Origin: Victivallales bacterium
GTDB lineage: Bacteria; Verrucomicrobiota; Lentisphaeria; Oligosphaerales; Oligosphaeraceae
Assembly (NCBI GenBank): GCA_017431185.1
Contig: JAFRLP010000297.1
Coordinates: forward strand, 1 to 25,426
DNA length: 25,426 bases
Direction of reading: 5' to 3'
Under the pieces are notes generated by a model. That model saw only the letters and a list, made by a program, of their open reading frames with translations, did no database searches and was not told the DNA's origin. Position 1 is the first letter of the stretch, and each line of letters begins with the position of its first letter. Position numbers and translations under genes: made by a program. This document shows, in pieces, positions 14,869-23,404 of this stretch.

Positions 14869-17256
14869 TTACAGGGGACAGGGAACCAGGACAATACGAT
14901 CAAGCCCCACTTCGGCGGGTCTGTTCCGCTCGTCTCTGCCAAGGAGTTTCACCCGTGCCCAGACGGTTGACCTTCGTTCCGGCGACAGAGGGTCAACGGC
15001 GCTTCCGACCACCATCTGCACCTGCCAGGTGGCGAAGAAATAGAGCAGGCAATCCGAGGTGAGGCGGTAATCGCCCAAATTGAGCCATCGATAACCATCC
15101 CATCCAATGTCCTCCCAAGCCATTTCCCCTGCCTGCCAACTGCTCCTGAGCGACGGTGAGTACATTCCCCAGCGAAAAATCACATTGTCCTGATGCGGTT
15201 GCATCTCGGTCTGCTTCACGTTCCAGAAGACCGCATGCCCCGACTCGGCCTCGATGTCTTCCCGCAAAACCGCCTTGTGGCCAGGACGGAAGGCGGCGGA
15301 CGCGGGAAAATCGAAATACTCCTCTGGCTTGAGATGCGCAAATCTCTTCGGCGGACGCAGTGCGCGTTCAGGGACATTCCAGTTCCACGCCCCCTTTTCA
15401 GCCTGAAAGCGGCGTTCATCGCCAGCCAGCAATACCATATCCTGACGGTATTTCAACTGCTCCTGAACCGTCTTCTCGACACGTTCAGCGATGGCTGGAT
15501 TGTCAAAATGGTATCCGTCAAGGGACTCCCCATGCCCCATGAAATATTCGGACTGAAGGATTCTGGACCTGGCAAGGACCGCACGGTCAATCGGGAGTCT
15601 GGCGGCCCGCCAGCGCCTTAGCAGGATTGGCTTCCCTGCCAGCACCCTTTCGCCTTGGGCAAACAATTCGTCCGCCTTCTTAAGAAAAGCATAGTCCAGA
15701 TGGACGAATGCGGCGGGCATGGCATAGATGGGAAGGCAAAGCCGTCTTCTTTCCGCCGACTCGAAAAGTGCCCTGCGATATGCCACGAAATGCTTTCCAG
15801 CCTCCCCGTAGTACCCGTTGGCGAAGTCCTCCATCACCTTCAAGGCATCTTGGTCGGGGTTTTCGGCAAGTTTGGCCCAAACCCACAATTTGTAGTCCCA
15901 ACTGTCACTGAGAATCGGGGATTCCAGCTGCTGCATCATCATTTGAACGCCATTGTCCCGAAATGTCCTCAGCGCTGCCGCGTACTTGAACTCGTTGGGA
16001 TAGGGCAGTCCGCGCGGAGTGGCAAAGGTCAGTCCATACACCCAGACACGCATCTGTCCGCACACTTCCCGCCACTCCCGTAAACGCCTGACAAAAGGAT
16101 GTCCGACCGCCGTGTAGTCGTCGTAGAGATTGCCGTCGTGGTCACATAGCGTTATGCAGACGTTGGGACTGGCCTTGATTCCCGTTGGTGGCTCGCTGGT
16201 CTTCAAATATGCGTAGGTGTGCAGGCGGACCTCCGGGTACTCCTCGCGAATGGCGTCAGCCAGTTCATTGATGGTCTCAAGATACAGCCCGCTGACCGCC
16301 TTGTATTTTTCGATGGTGGCCTGGCAGGACGGGCATTCGCACACCACCTGATTGTCGTTGGACGAGATGTCGTACAGGCGGGGCAAGGCGGCACCGCGTC
16401 TGCGCGCCTCATCTCGTCCTTTGGCAATGAACGATTTCAGATTGGCCAGCAGTTCGCGGCGCAGCTCCTGGTTGGAGAGGCAAAGCGACCCTGCCTTGGC
16501 ATTGTTGGCGGGGGTGCAGTCGGCCCCCATGCGTTGACCGTCAACCAAGGCGAAGAATTCAGGGTTGCTCGAATAATACTTTCGGTAGGGGATGTAGAGA
16601 TGGAAAGTATGGGCAAAGTCGGGGGGGCCGAAGATGCTCTCCATGCCGAAATTGCGTTTTTCCAGCGGATTCATCTGACCATAGTAGTTTCCCCTGGTGC
16701 TGTTCAGCATCAACTTGGCCGCCAGGCGTCCACTGTCCTTCACGTGCAGCGAGCAGAGTTCGCGATGCTCGAATGCGGGTCTGCCCCGAAGATGGATTCC
16801 CTGCATGGGCAGAGTTTTCCCGACGGGGACGCTCTCTTCCTGATGGTTCCAGAAACGGACATGAAGGAATGCCTCCAGATAATGATACACCGCATATAGG
16901 CATCCACGGGGCGCGGCGCCCGTGACCACCAGGGAGTTCCCATGGCTTTGCAATGCCCATTCGTCGTTCTGCAAGGTATCGGCGCCCAGTCCGCAATTTC
17001 GAGCCAGGGACGTGTCGCCAAGGTAGAAAGCAGGCACCTCCAACGGGGATGTCGTTTCCGGAATGACCTTCGGGCGGCGTCCCGTTATCATTGCCACATA
17101 ATCCGACAGTTCCCCTGCCGCTGTGTTCACTTGAGGCGGAGCCATTGGCTGGACGACAATCGGCGGAACCGCCACGCACGCAAGGAACGCCAGGCATACC
17201 AAAACACACACAGGGATTGTCAACGGCATTTTGGCGAATGGGGGCTTCTGGTGCAT
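14869..17256 (-). CDS. Secreted DUF4838 protein (alpha-glucuronidase-like fold)
   Basis: 795 residues. Signal peptide: basic start, then LTIPVCVLVCLAFLACVA (about 12-29). The mature N-terminus resembles the alpha-glucuronidase-type domain found on many glycan enzymes (ELSDYVAMITGRRPKV, GCLYAVYHYLEAFLHVRFW). The DUF4838 hallmark follows near residues 297-312: SSNDNQVVCECPSCQA, then the INELADAIREEYPEV helix and LHTYAYL. No catalytic pair is established for DUF4838; a role in polysaccharide breakdown is inferred from its neighbours in other genomes. The C-terminal 150 residues look like a beta-rich domain. GGGAG lies about 9 nt before ATG. It follows the pseudopilin gene by 21 bp, so both are one transcript, probably under the GntR-type regulator upstream. 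Confidence 0.9.
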   Translation of the reverse strand: MHQKPPFAKMPLTIPVCVLVCLAFLACVAVPPIVVQPMAPPQVNTAAGELSDYVAMITGRRPKVIPETTSPLEVPAFYLGDTSLARNCGLGADTLQNDEWALQSHGNSLVVTGAAPRGCLYAVYHYLEAFLHVRFWNHQEESVPVGKTLPMQGIHLRGRPAFEHRELCSLHVKDSGRLAAKLMLNSTRGNYYGQMNPLEKRNFGMESIFGPPDFAHTFHLYIPYRKYYSSNPEFFALVDGQRMGADCTPANNAKAGSLCLSNQELRRELLANLKSFIAKGRDEARRRGAALPRLYDISSNDNQVVCECPSCQATIEKYKAVSGLYLETINELADAIREEYPEVRLHTYAYLKTSEPPTGIKASPNVCITLCDHDGNLYDDYTAVGHPFVRRLREWREVCGQMRVWVYGLTFATPRGLPYPNEFKYAAALRTFRDNGVQMMMQQLESPILSDSWDYKLWVWAKLAENPDQDALKVMEDFANGYYGEAGKHFVAYRRALFESAERRRLCLPIYAMPAAFVHLDYAFLKKADELFAQGERVLAGKPILLRRWRAARLPIDRAVLARSRILQSEYFMGHGESLDGYHFDNPAIAERVEKTVQEQLKYRQDMVLLAGDERRFQAEKGAWNWNVPERALRPPKRFAHLKPEEYFDFPASAAFRPGHKAVLREDIEAESGHAVFWNVKQTEMQPHQDNVIFRWGMYSPSLRSSWQAGEMAWEDIGWDGYRWLNLGDYRLTSDCLLYFFATWQVQMVVGSAVDPLSPERRSTVWARVKLLGRDERNRPAEVGLDRIVLVPCPL

Positions 17257-17277
17257 GATTCGTGTCTCCCGTCAGTC

Positions 17278-18029
17278 TCAATTGCCCGTGAAATTGATGT
17301 TGGCGTCCCCCTTGCGGTAGTAGTCGCCAGAGACCTGCGCCGGCATCAGCTGGCCGATGTGTCCCTCGCCAAAGGCGATATTGTATTTCCCCTTGTGAAC
17401 GGGCAGGGCGCGATTGTAGCTCTGGTAGGCAGCCTGCATGAATTTGACCGAAATCCAACCCATGCCTGACGCGCAGCCGCCACCAGTGGTAGGCCGCCAT
17501 TCAATGCAGACCTGGAAGATGTCAATGGAAGGCACGCGCAGGGTGGTCATTTTGGCAATGGGCACCGAGACATTGTTGCTCAGGTGACCTGTGCCGTTGT
17601 TGGCTACGTAGGTGCGACGTCTGCCCTGCAAGTCCTCTGTAGCCCTGTAGGAGATGCCCAATCCGGGGTCTGTGGCGGAAGGCTCGACGTTCACCTGGTT
17701 GGAGGCGCACGACAAGATGACTGGCGTGACCAGTTGCAAGTCCAGAAGGTTGCGGTACCACATCTGCCCCGCCTCCCGATTGCGGATGTTGAAGGCACCC
17801 GTGGAGAAGTCGTCATAGTCCATCGTGTACATCAGGTGGGCGGTGGAAATCTGCTTCAGGTTGTTGATGCAGGAGGTCGCCCGCGCCCGCTCCCGTGCCG
17901 AACTCAGCGCGGGCAGCAGCATCGACGCCAGCACGGCGATTATGGCTATGACGACTAAAAGTTCAATCAAAGTAAAAAACTGCGGCACGAATGATGCAGA
18001 TGTTCCTGGGGCATTGCTGGCTTGTGCAT
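17278..18029 (-). pseudogene. Pseudopilin-like protein (N-terminal methylation motif, H-X9-DG type), start frameshifted
   Basis: The main frame (GTG 17988) gives [20 protein letters not shown], the type II/IV pilin signal: prepilin peptidase would cut before the F and methylate it. The C-terminus has [13 protein letters not shown], a variant of the H-X9-DG motif. GTG 17988 leaves no basic leader and has no ribosome binding site. In the next frame AAGGAG (18041-18036) stands 6 nt before ATG 18029, giving [17 protein letters not shown], a typical basic leader. One more T in the T6 run (17974-17979, A on the plus strand) joins it to FFTLIELL. The gene starts 16 nt after the regulator stop and ends 21 bp before the DUF4838 gene. 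Such proteins are abundant in Lentisphaerota, function unclear (export or surface display). If the deletion is an assembly error, the gene is intact. Confidence 0.88.
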
Positions 18030-18045
18030 GTTCATCTCCTTGGAA

Positions 18046-19140
18046 TTACGGGAAAATGTTTTGACCTGTAGGTGCGGAATTGTCAAACACGGGGAGGAAT
18101 CCCCATCCATCTCTGGAAGTCTGAGGCGACGTCAGCGACACAATGAAATGCTCCAAGGCGAAGCGGGTGAAGTCGCGCAAGGAGAAAAGCCAATGGCCGA
18201 ATCGGGAGGGATGGATGGGCAGGTATATTTCCGCGTTACGCAGCGAAATGACGACGGGCTGCCAGCGCGATTTCTCCACCGAAAGAAAATCCTGGAGGAA
18301 AAGCGTGAGCATGTCATCCAAAATCAGGCAGGCGTCGGGACGCTTCGCCTTGGGACGGTCCAGAATCGCTTGGCCGTGATGAATGATTTGCCGATGGTAG
18401 CAGTCATTTCCTTTGCCCAGGTTCAGGGAGAGCAAGTCCGCCTCCTTGCTGTCTAGGCCGCGCTCCGCCAGGGAACTGCGGAAAGCCTGGGCGAAGAACT
18501 CCTCCCACCCCATGTAGAACATGGCGATTCGGCTGCATCCCGCGCCGTTCAGGATGGACACTGACTGGTGAATGACGGTCTCATAATCCAGGTAGTAGCA
18601 GTGCCTGCCTGGCACACGCAGACCCAGATAGCCAAAGCCAATCCCATGGGCGGACAAAAACGATTCCAGCGCGGGAGTCGCCAGAATGGTGAACAGTACG
18701 CCGTCCAACTCCCCGCTTTCCACCGACAGGCGAAGACCGGAAATGTCCTCAAGGCCATTGAATGGATGGTCATAGGCGTCGGGAGACTGGTAGAAGCAAA
18801 TGGCTCTGCAACCACACTCATTGAGCATCTCCACAAGATGCGCCAGCAACAGCGCCAGTGTCATGTTGTTTCTGAACTGGCCTGCCACAATCCCAATCCG
18901 ACGGCTGTATCGCTGGCCGAACTGGGAATCCACCAGATACACCCCGCGCTTGTCACGGGTCTCCAGCACACCCTCCGAGCACAACTCCGCAACAGCCTGC
19001 GCAAAGGTGCCGCCGCCACAGCCGAAGCGTTGCCGCAACACACTCTGCCCTGGCAATTTGTCGCCAGGCCGAAGGCGTGCGTCCCGTATGTACTGTAGCA
19101 GAAGCCGCTTCAGTTGGTTCTTTCTGTTCTCTATGCCCAT
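18046..19140 (-). CDS. GntR-type HTH transcription regulator with LacI-like sugar-binding domain
   Basis: 364 residues. The N-terminal winged helix (about 1-70: YIRDARLRPGDKLPGQSVLRQ, AVAELCSEGVLETRDKRGVYLV) is GntR-type. The rest starts with RRIGIVAG (about 80) and resembles a periplasmic-binding-protein/LacI ligand domain, as in AraR. It is a cytoplasmic DNA-binding regulator that probably answers a sugar. It has its own strong promoter (19202-19175) with a palindrome right after the presumed start of transcription, suggesting autoregulation. The stop lies 16 nt before the pseudopilin ATG, so regulator, pseudopilin and DUF4838 gene form one operon. No strong ribosome binding site is seen at ATG 19140. 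Confidence 0.9.
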   Translation of the reverse strand: MGIENRKNQLKRLLLQYIRDARLRPGDKLPGQSVLRQRFGCGGGTFAQAVAELCSEGVLETRDKRGVYLVDSQFGQRYSRRIGIVAGQFRNNMTLALLLAHLVEMLNECGCRAICFYQSPDAYDHPFNGLEDISGLRLSVESGELDGVLFTILATPALESFLSAHGIGFGYLGLRVPGRHCYYLDYETVIHQSVSILNGAGCSRIAMFYMGWEEFFAQAFRSSLAERGLDSKEADLLSLNLGKGNDCYHRQIIHHGQAILDRPKAKRPDACLILDDMLTLFLQDFLSVEKSRWQPVVISLRNAEIYLPIHPSRFGHWLFSLRDFTRFALEHFIVSLTSPQTSRDGWGFLPVFDNSAPTGQNIFP

Positions 19141-19154
19141 CTTTCATCAACTGC

Positions 19155-19166
19155 CCCAATGTTGGG
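19155..19166. promoter_or_regulatory. Palindrome CCCAA-TG-TTGGG, possible operator
   Basis: Perfect 5-base arms lying at about +2 to +13 of the transcript predicted from the promoter at 19202-19175. The position fits repression by the GntR-type protein encoded just downstream. Inference from position only. Confidence 0.4.
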
Positions 19167-19174
19167 TTAGTTTT

Positions 19175-19202
19175 ATTATACCCCATTTTCCCCAATTGTC
19201 AA
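19175..19202 (-). promoter_or_regulatory. Sigma-70-type promoter, TTGACA-N16-TATAAT
   Basis: On the minus strand TTGACA (19202-19197), 16 bp, TATAAT (19180-19175). Both hexamers are perfect. Transcription should start near 19168 and enter the GntR-type regulator gene (ATG 19140) after a leader of about 28 nt. Confidence 0.8.
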
Positions 19203-19237
19203 ATGCGCCAATCTTTTTTTTCAAGGGGATTGGTAGC

Positions 19238-19372
19238 TGTTCAGAACCCCGCCTGTTTTGGTGTGCGCAGCTTCAGATTTGCCATTTGAGCCTGACGTGC
19301 CATGCGTGAGTCCCCAACTTGCCCGCGAGGCCTTTAGGCCTCGCGGATTGAAGTAGCCTGGGGTGCTGAACA
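19238..19372 (-). repeat. Dispersed repeat copy C (135-bp type with inverted ends)
   Basis: Ends are TGTTCAGAACCCC (19238-19250) and GGGGTGCTGAACA (19360-19372), 12 of 13 bases inverted. Core hairpin CCGCGAGGCC-TTTA-GGCCTCGCGG (19323-19346). Shares CTTGCCCGCGAGGCC and GGATTGAAGTAGCCTGGGG with copy B. It lies 40 bp beyond the stop of the 1033-residue gene. Confidence 0.85.
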
Positions 19373-19408
19373 GATACGGGGATTGAAGGTAGCCTGATGG
19401 GCTGAACA
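19344..19408. repeat. Partial tandem duplication of the repeat end
   Basis: The end of copy C (19344-19372, CGGATTGAAGTAGCCTGGGG and GCTGAACA) is repeated imperfectly at 19378-19408 (GGGATTGAAGGTAGCCTGAT and GGGCTGAACA), next to the stop of the secreted-protein gene. Confidence 0.7.
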
Positions 19409-19412
19409 ATAA

Positions 19413-22400
19413 TCATTGAACAGGGAATTCCACCTGATAGCGGAATCTCCTTTGGGCGAGGGGAGGAAGCGTGATGGTGTCGGTCAGGCATTCAATGGTG
19501 TTTCCGACGTCGGAGAACCAGAAATAGAGTCCAGCAAAGTCCTGGCTTGGGATAAACCGCATGAAGTCCTTGAGGGCACCCTTGGTGGCGAGCAACTCGA
19601 CGGGTGCGCCGTCCCAGGGCTCGGGCACGCGATTGTCGGCAAAGGGAATGGCTTGCCCTGGGCGGGCGAAGAGGTCGTGCCTTGGAGAGATTTCCATGCC
19701 ATCTGTCGTGCTGCGCAGAATAGTCTGAACTTTGTCCGCGCCGAACCGTTTTCCCGGATGCGGGTAATTGACGGCGCGGAAACCGAAAACCATAGTCTTG
19801 TCCGTGGGGTTTCTGAAGCTCCATTCGACTCGCAGCGCATCCTTTTCAAGGCGATACAGGCGGCTGACCTCCATGCCAAATAGGGGATTTGGCGTCGGGT
19901 TGGCGCCCGCATAGGGGCCGACAATCCCTTCAATGCGCAATTGGGGGCCTTGGGACGTGACTTCCATCTGCTTGCCTTTCACGGTGAGGGGACGCTGCTG
20001 GGCATCATAGAAGTTCAGCCGCCCGATGAAACCGTCGTGGAGCAGAGGACATCCCGATGCATTGAAAATTTCCTTGACCTCTCCGCTGTCCATCAGGTCA
20101 ATCCTGGCGGTGCATCGCCCGTCGTCCATTTTGAGGTAGGCTTCCCCGTTGGAGCCAGCGCACCATTCCATCACGTTTTTTCCGTCATGGATTTCCTGCC
20201 AGGAGGCCAGACCCATGTTCTGCTGGTATTCCCGTGCTTTCTCCTGCAGCGGCTGCTGTTTCGGAAGGCGGGAAAGCAGGAAGCATGACACACCGTCCGG
20301 GGCAACCTCCGCAAGGAATTCGCGGTTCAGTCCCTTGACTTTCCATAATGCAGGATGTTTTCCGTCATAGTTGAAGATGGTGAACAGGTAGTCGCTGTTC
20401 CAATGGTGAACTGTCACGCGCATGTTTGCAGGAAGGTCGGGGAAATAGAGCGCATGCTCTCCGCCGTCCTTGTCCTTGACCATTTTCACCGCCGAATTCA
20501 CGGGGATGAACGTGAAAATCGACTCTGTGCGCTTTCCGCTGAAATAGAAGTCCTCATGGCGGGAAACCAGGCCAAAGCCCTGGGAGATGGCCTGATAGTA
20601 GTCGCACGTGAATGCGTCGTCTGGCCAAAAGCCGATTCCGGTTCCTCCAAGCGCCGCGACGGCCAGGATGTTCTGGAGCACCTTGGGAGGGGTGTACTGC
20701 ACATAGAAACTGGCCAGTCTCTCCGAAGGGTCTATCAGGGGGAAAAAGGGCTTCTTCAAGGAGGCGATGTTGAAGGCGATGTCGTCAAAGAAGCGCGCCC
20801 CCGCATAATAGGGCATGTGGTGGTGGACATCGACATCGGCGTCCGACAGCCTCACGTCCACCCCGCACCAACTGGAAAGCGGGTTGGGACCGGCGTTCAG
20901 GGGGTCAGAGCAGAACCAGAAGCGGACTTGCGGGAGTTCCTCCTTCAGGATTTTCGTGAATTTCGCCATGTACTGCGCATGCAAGTCCACCATGTATTGA
21001 AACCACTGCCTGCGGTGCTGGCCGTTGATTTCCTCGATGGAGGGGACATTCGCCAGCCCCAGGCTTCTGGCGAAGCGCTCTCGTCCCCCCGCGTCGTACC
21101 CGTAGGGGTGTGGTTCAAAGTCCCAGACGACATCCCGGGCCTCCGGATGGAGTCTGGCGACCTCGCGAAGCGCCTCCCGAAAGAATTTGCCGACGAGTCC
21201 CGAACGGTCATCCACTTCGCTCCAGATGGCAAAGCCTGTGGCTCTCTTCCCTTTGTCGTTGATGTTTGGGGGAAGAATTCTGGCGAGTTCATTCAGTCTT
21301 GGCTGGAGGGCTGGAATTACATTCCAGAAGATTCCTCCGACCTCGACAATGGGGATAAAGGAGTTGGCTGGCTCATCGCAGGCTCGTATCCAGTTGTACC
21401 GTTTTTCCGCGATGCGGCTCCAGAAGTCCATCACCTCGTCATGTCCGCCGACGTCAACGAAGGGGAGCATGCTTCGTGGCAGCATGAAGCCGAATTGACG
21501 GCAGGGAGCCTCCTGGTGGACGACGGGATTTCCTATTTCGACCGTGGCTTTTCCCGCATGGGAATGCTGGGCGCCGACCTTGACTTGCCAGACGAGCGCC
21601 CCCCTTTTCCCCGCGCTGCCCGTGTCGGCTTTCAGAAAAACATGGTGGCCGTACCAGCGGGCCGACAAAAATTGGTTGAAATGCCGGTCAAGGAGAATTC
21701 GGTAGAGACGGACGGTCTTTCCATCCCTCTGGACATCCGCAAGCCTCTCGATATCATAGCGCTGGAGTGTCCTTCTTTGATTTGGCGGGGCTGGTTTGGC
21801 CGTGGGCATGGTGGGGACACACCCCGTCACCGTCACGAAATCGGGAAGCTCCAGAAGCAGTTCCCCTTGGTCTTTGCTTTTAAGGTCGGAATATGCCTGG
21901 AGCACAATCGTCCCTGGCAGATTTTCCGCGATGCGGAACGGAGTCTCCCCGAGAAAACGAAGTGGGTACATTTCGGCGGAGATGGGGGCGGTCTGTTTTT
22001 GGGAAATCACCTTGGTGACAGTCACGTCATCCACCCACATGGTGCCTGTGGCGTTGCTTAATTGGAATTGCAGTTCAACGGTTTCCTCGTCGGAAGAGGT
22101 CGTGAAGGAATAGGAGACCCGAGTCCAATCCAGGGTGCCGACATCCAGATTCCATGCGCCACGCAATCCCTGCTGGGGAAAATACTCTTTTTGGTTGACC
22201 TTGGAGGACGCACCACCGAAATTCGCGTCAGGCATTGCGGTGACGTTCTGGCATTTGACCAGGAACTCCACGCGATAGGTTGCATTGGGCTCGACCGCGA
22301 TGCGCTGGAAGGCGCGCTGCCAAAGAGGGGTCTCTTGGGAAATCCGCAGGGAGCGCTTTCCAGTTGCATGGATTTCCCCATCAATGCCGAGACCGTCTCC

Positions 22401-22514
22401 CTTGAGGACCCAGCCCTGCGCACCGTGCTCAAATCCGCCGTTGATGACCTCGGTTGCATGGCAAATGCCTACGCAGGCCAAAGCCAACGCAATGAACAGC
22501 TGTTCCTTTTGCAT
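19413..22514 (-). CDS. Large secreted protein with N-terminal carbohydrate-binding-like domain and glycoside-hydrolase-like core
   Basis: 1033 residues. Signal peptide MQKEQLFIALALACVGICHA. Residues about 21-170 look like a CBM4/9-type beta-sandwich (VINGGFEHGAQGWVL at the start, GTMWVDDVTV at the end). Residues about 330-730 look like a TIM-barrel: FGFMLPRSMLPFVDV, YNWIRACDEP, VVWDFEPHPYG, FWFCSDPLNAGP, VDVHHHMPYYAG, GGTGIGFWPDD. Acidic residues in WDFEPHP and FWPDD are candidates for catalysis but I cannot assign a GH family. The C-terminal 250 residues are beta-rich, ending in a Gln after RFRYQVEFPVQ. AGGAGG stands 9 nt before ATG. It follows the second pseudopilin by 21 bp, like the first module. 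Periplasmic or extracellular glycan breakdown is inferred. Confidence 0.85.
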   Translation of the reverse strand: MQKEQLFIALALACVGICHATEVINGGFEHGAQGWVLKGDGLGIDGEIHATGKRSLRISQETPLWQRAFQRIAVEPNATYRVEFLVKCQNVTAMPDANFGGASSKVNQKEYFPQQGLRGAWNLDVGTLDWTRVSYSFTTSSDEETVELQFQLSNATGTMWVDDVTVTKVISQKQTAPISAEMYPLRFLGETPFRIAENLPGTIVLQAYSDLKSKDQGELLLELPDFVTVTGCVPTMPTAKPAPPNQRRTLQRYDIERLADVQRDGKTVRLYRILLDRHFNQFLSARWYGHHVFLKADTGSAGKRGALVWQVKVGAQHSHAGKATVEIGNPVVHQEAPCRQFGFMLPRSMLPFVDVGGHDEVMDFWSRIAEKRYNWIRACDEPANSFIPIVEVGGIFWNVIPALQPRLNELARILPPNINDKGKRATGFAIWSEVDDRSGLVGKFFREALREVARLHPEARDVVWDFEPHPYGYDAGGRERFARSLGLANVPSIEEINGQHRRQWFQYMVDLHAQYMAKFTKILKEELPQVRFWFCSDPLNAGPNPLSSWCGVDVRLSDADVDVHHHMPYYAGARFFDDIAFNIASLKKPFFPLIDPSERLASFYVQYTPPKVLQNILAVAALGGTGIGFWPDDAFTCDYYQAISQGFGLVSRHEDFYFSGKRTESIFTFIPVNSAVKMVKDKDGGEHALYFPDLPANMRVTVHHWNSDYLFTIFNYDGKHPALWKVKGLNREFLAEVAPDGVSCFLLSRLPKQQPLQEKAREYQQNMGLASWQEIHDGKNVMEWCAGSNGEAYLKMDDGRCTARIDLMDSGEVKEIFNASGCPLLHDGFIGRLNFYDAQQRPLTVKGKQMEVTSQGPQLRIEGIVGPYAGANPTPNPLFGMEVSRLYRLEKDALRVEWSFRNPTDKTMVFGFRAVNYPHPGKRFGADKVQTILRSTTDGMEISPRHDLFARPGQAIPFADNRVPEPWDGAPVELLATKGALKDFMRFIPSQDFAGLYFWFSDVGNTIECLTDTITLPPLAQRRFRYQVEFPVQ

Positions 22515-22535
22515 AGTTCCCCTCCTGGGTGGACG

Positions 22536-23291
22536 TCATGGCAGATATGTGGGAGTGGTGCAGAAGGCCAGGCAGCAGGTGCGCGGCCTGATGTAGCACA
22601 TGGGCGATGGAAGATAGGGGGTCTTGTATCGATGGCTGCCAAAGTCATTCACCTTGAGGGACTCCACATGGCCGTCCAGCATATCGCAGTTGACATGACC
22701 GTTGTGGACGAAATGAAGCCGTCCGAAATCCGTTTCGGCGACATTGTATGCGTAGAGGAGCAGAGCGTCCTGGCGGCTGTTTCCTATGCGGAAGGAGCAT
22801 GCATCCATGATGATGTCGGAGACGGCGACGGCATTGCCATCGTTGTCCACCGCCCTTGTCTTCATCTCAAAGCCGTAGCAGTTGTATGCGGAAAGCGTTG
22901 TGTAACTGGCGGCAAACGCGACCCGCGGATTGTCCACGTCCTGCGGGCGTACGTTGACAGAGGGGCAGCGGGTGGTCTTGAAGTCTTTGAGGTATCCCTG
23001 GGCTTTGAGGTGCCCGTTCCAAAGGTAGAACGACGCATCGCCATTGGTCGGCACATTCATGCTCCAGAAGAAATCGTCAAAGTCGTCCCGATACAGAGCC
23101 AGGCACAGTCCTGTCTGGCGGTGGTTGGAGACGCAGCTGATGCCCCGTGCCTTCTCCCTCGCCTTGGACAGCGCGGGCAAAAGCATCGCGGCCAGCACGG
23201 CGATGATGGCTATCACGACAAGCAACTCAATAAGTGTAAACCAAATCATCCGTTTCATTGTTTTGTTTTGCTTCCGTTTTTGTGAGTTCAT
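22536..23291 (-). CDS. Pseudopilin-like protein (N-terminal methylation motif, H-X9-DG type)
   Basis: 251 residues. Basic leader ([17 protein letters not shown]), then [20 protein letters not shown], cut by prepilin peptidase before [13 protein letters not shown] continues the long pilin helix. The C-terminal part holds [13 protein letters not shown], the H-X9-DG motif. ATG 23291 and M12 (ATG 23258) are both possible starts; neither has a clear ribosome binding site. A promoter is seen at 23348-23321. Together with the 1033-residue secreted gene 21 bp downstream it repeats the arrangement of the first module. Cys-rich tail (CCLAFC near the end) may form disulfides outside the cell. Substrate or surface role unknown. 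Confidence 0.92.
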   Translation of the reverse strand: MNSQKRKQNKTMKRMIWFTLIELLVVIAIIAVLAAMLLPALSKAREKARGISCVSNHRQTGLCLALYRDDFDDFFWSMNVPTNGDASFYLWNGHLKAQGYLKDFKTTRCPSVNVRPQDVDNPRVAFAASYTTLSAYNCYGFEMKTRAVDNDGNAVAVSDIIMDACSFRIGNSRQDALLLYAYNVAETDFGRLHFVHNGHVNCDMLDGHVESLKVNDFGSHRYKTPYLPSPMCYIRPRTCCLAFCTTPTYLP

Positions 23292-23320
23292 TTTTTAAAA
23301 GCAGTCTTCATTCATCGCTT

Positions 23321-23348
23321 ACTATACACGGGATTGAACTTCTTACAA
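23321..23348 (-). promoter_or_regulatory. Probable promoter, TTGTAA-N16-TATAGT
   Basis: Minus strand TTGTAA (23348-23343), 16 bp, TATAGT (23326-23321), 29 bp before ATG 23291. It lies in the AT-rich gap after the AraC-type gene, so the pseudopilin and secreted gene can be transcribed on their own and perhaps be activated by that regulator. Confidence 0.5.
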
Positions 23349-23404
23349 TATCAATTCTTAAAATTTTCAGTGTCTATTTATCAACCTTTGGCAACGGCAT
23401 GTGT

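Noticed and set aside
20355..22061. 568-codon plus-strand open frame
   Set aside because: Antisense to the 1033-residue secreted protein, which has a signal peptide and ribosome binding site; the open frame reflects GC-rich codon use.
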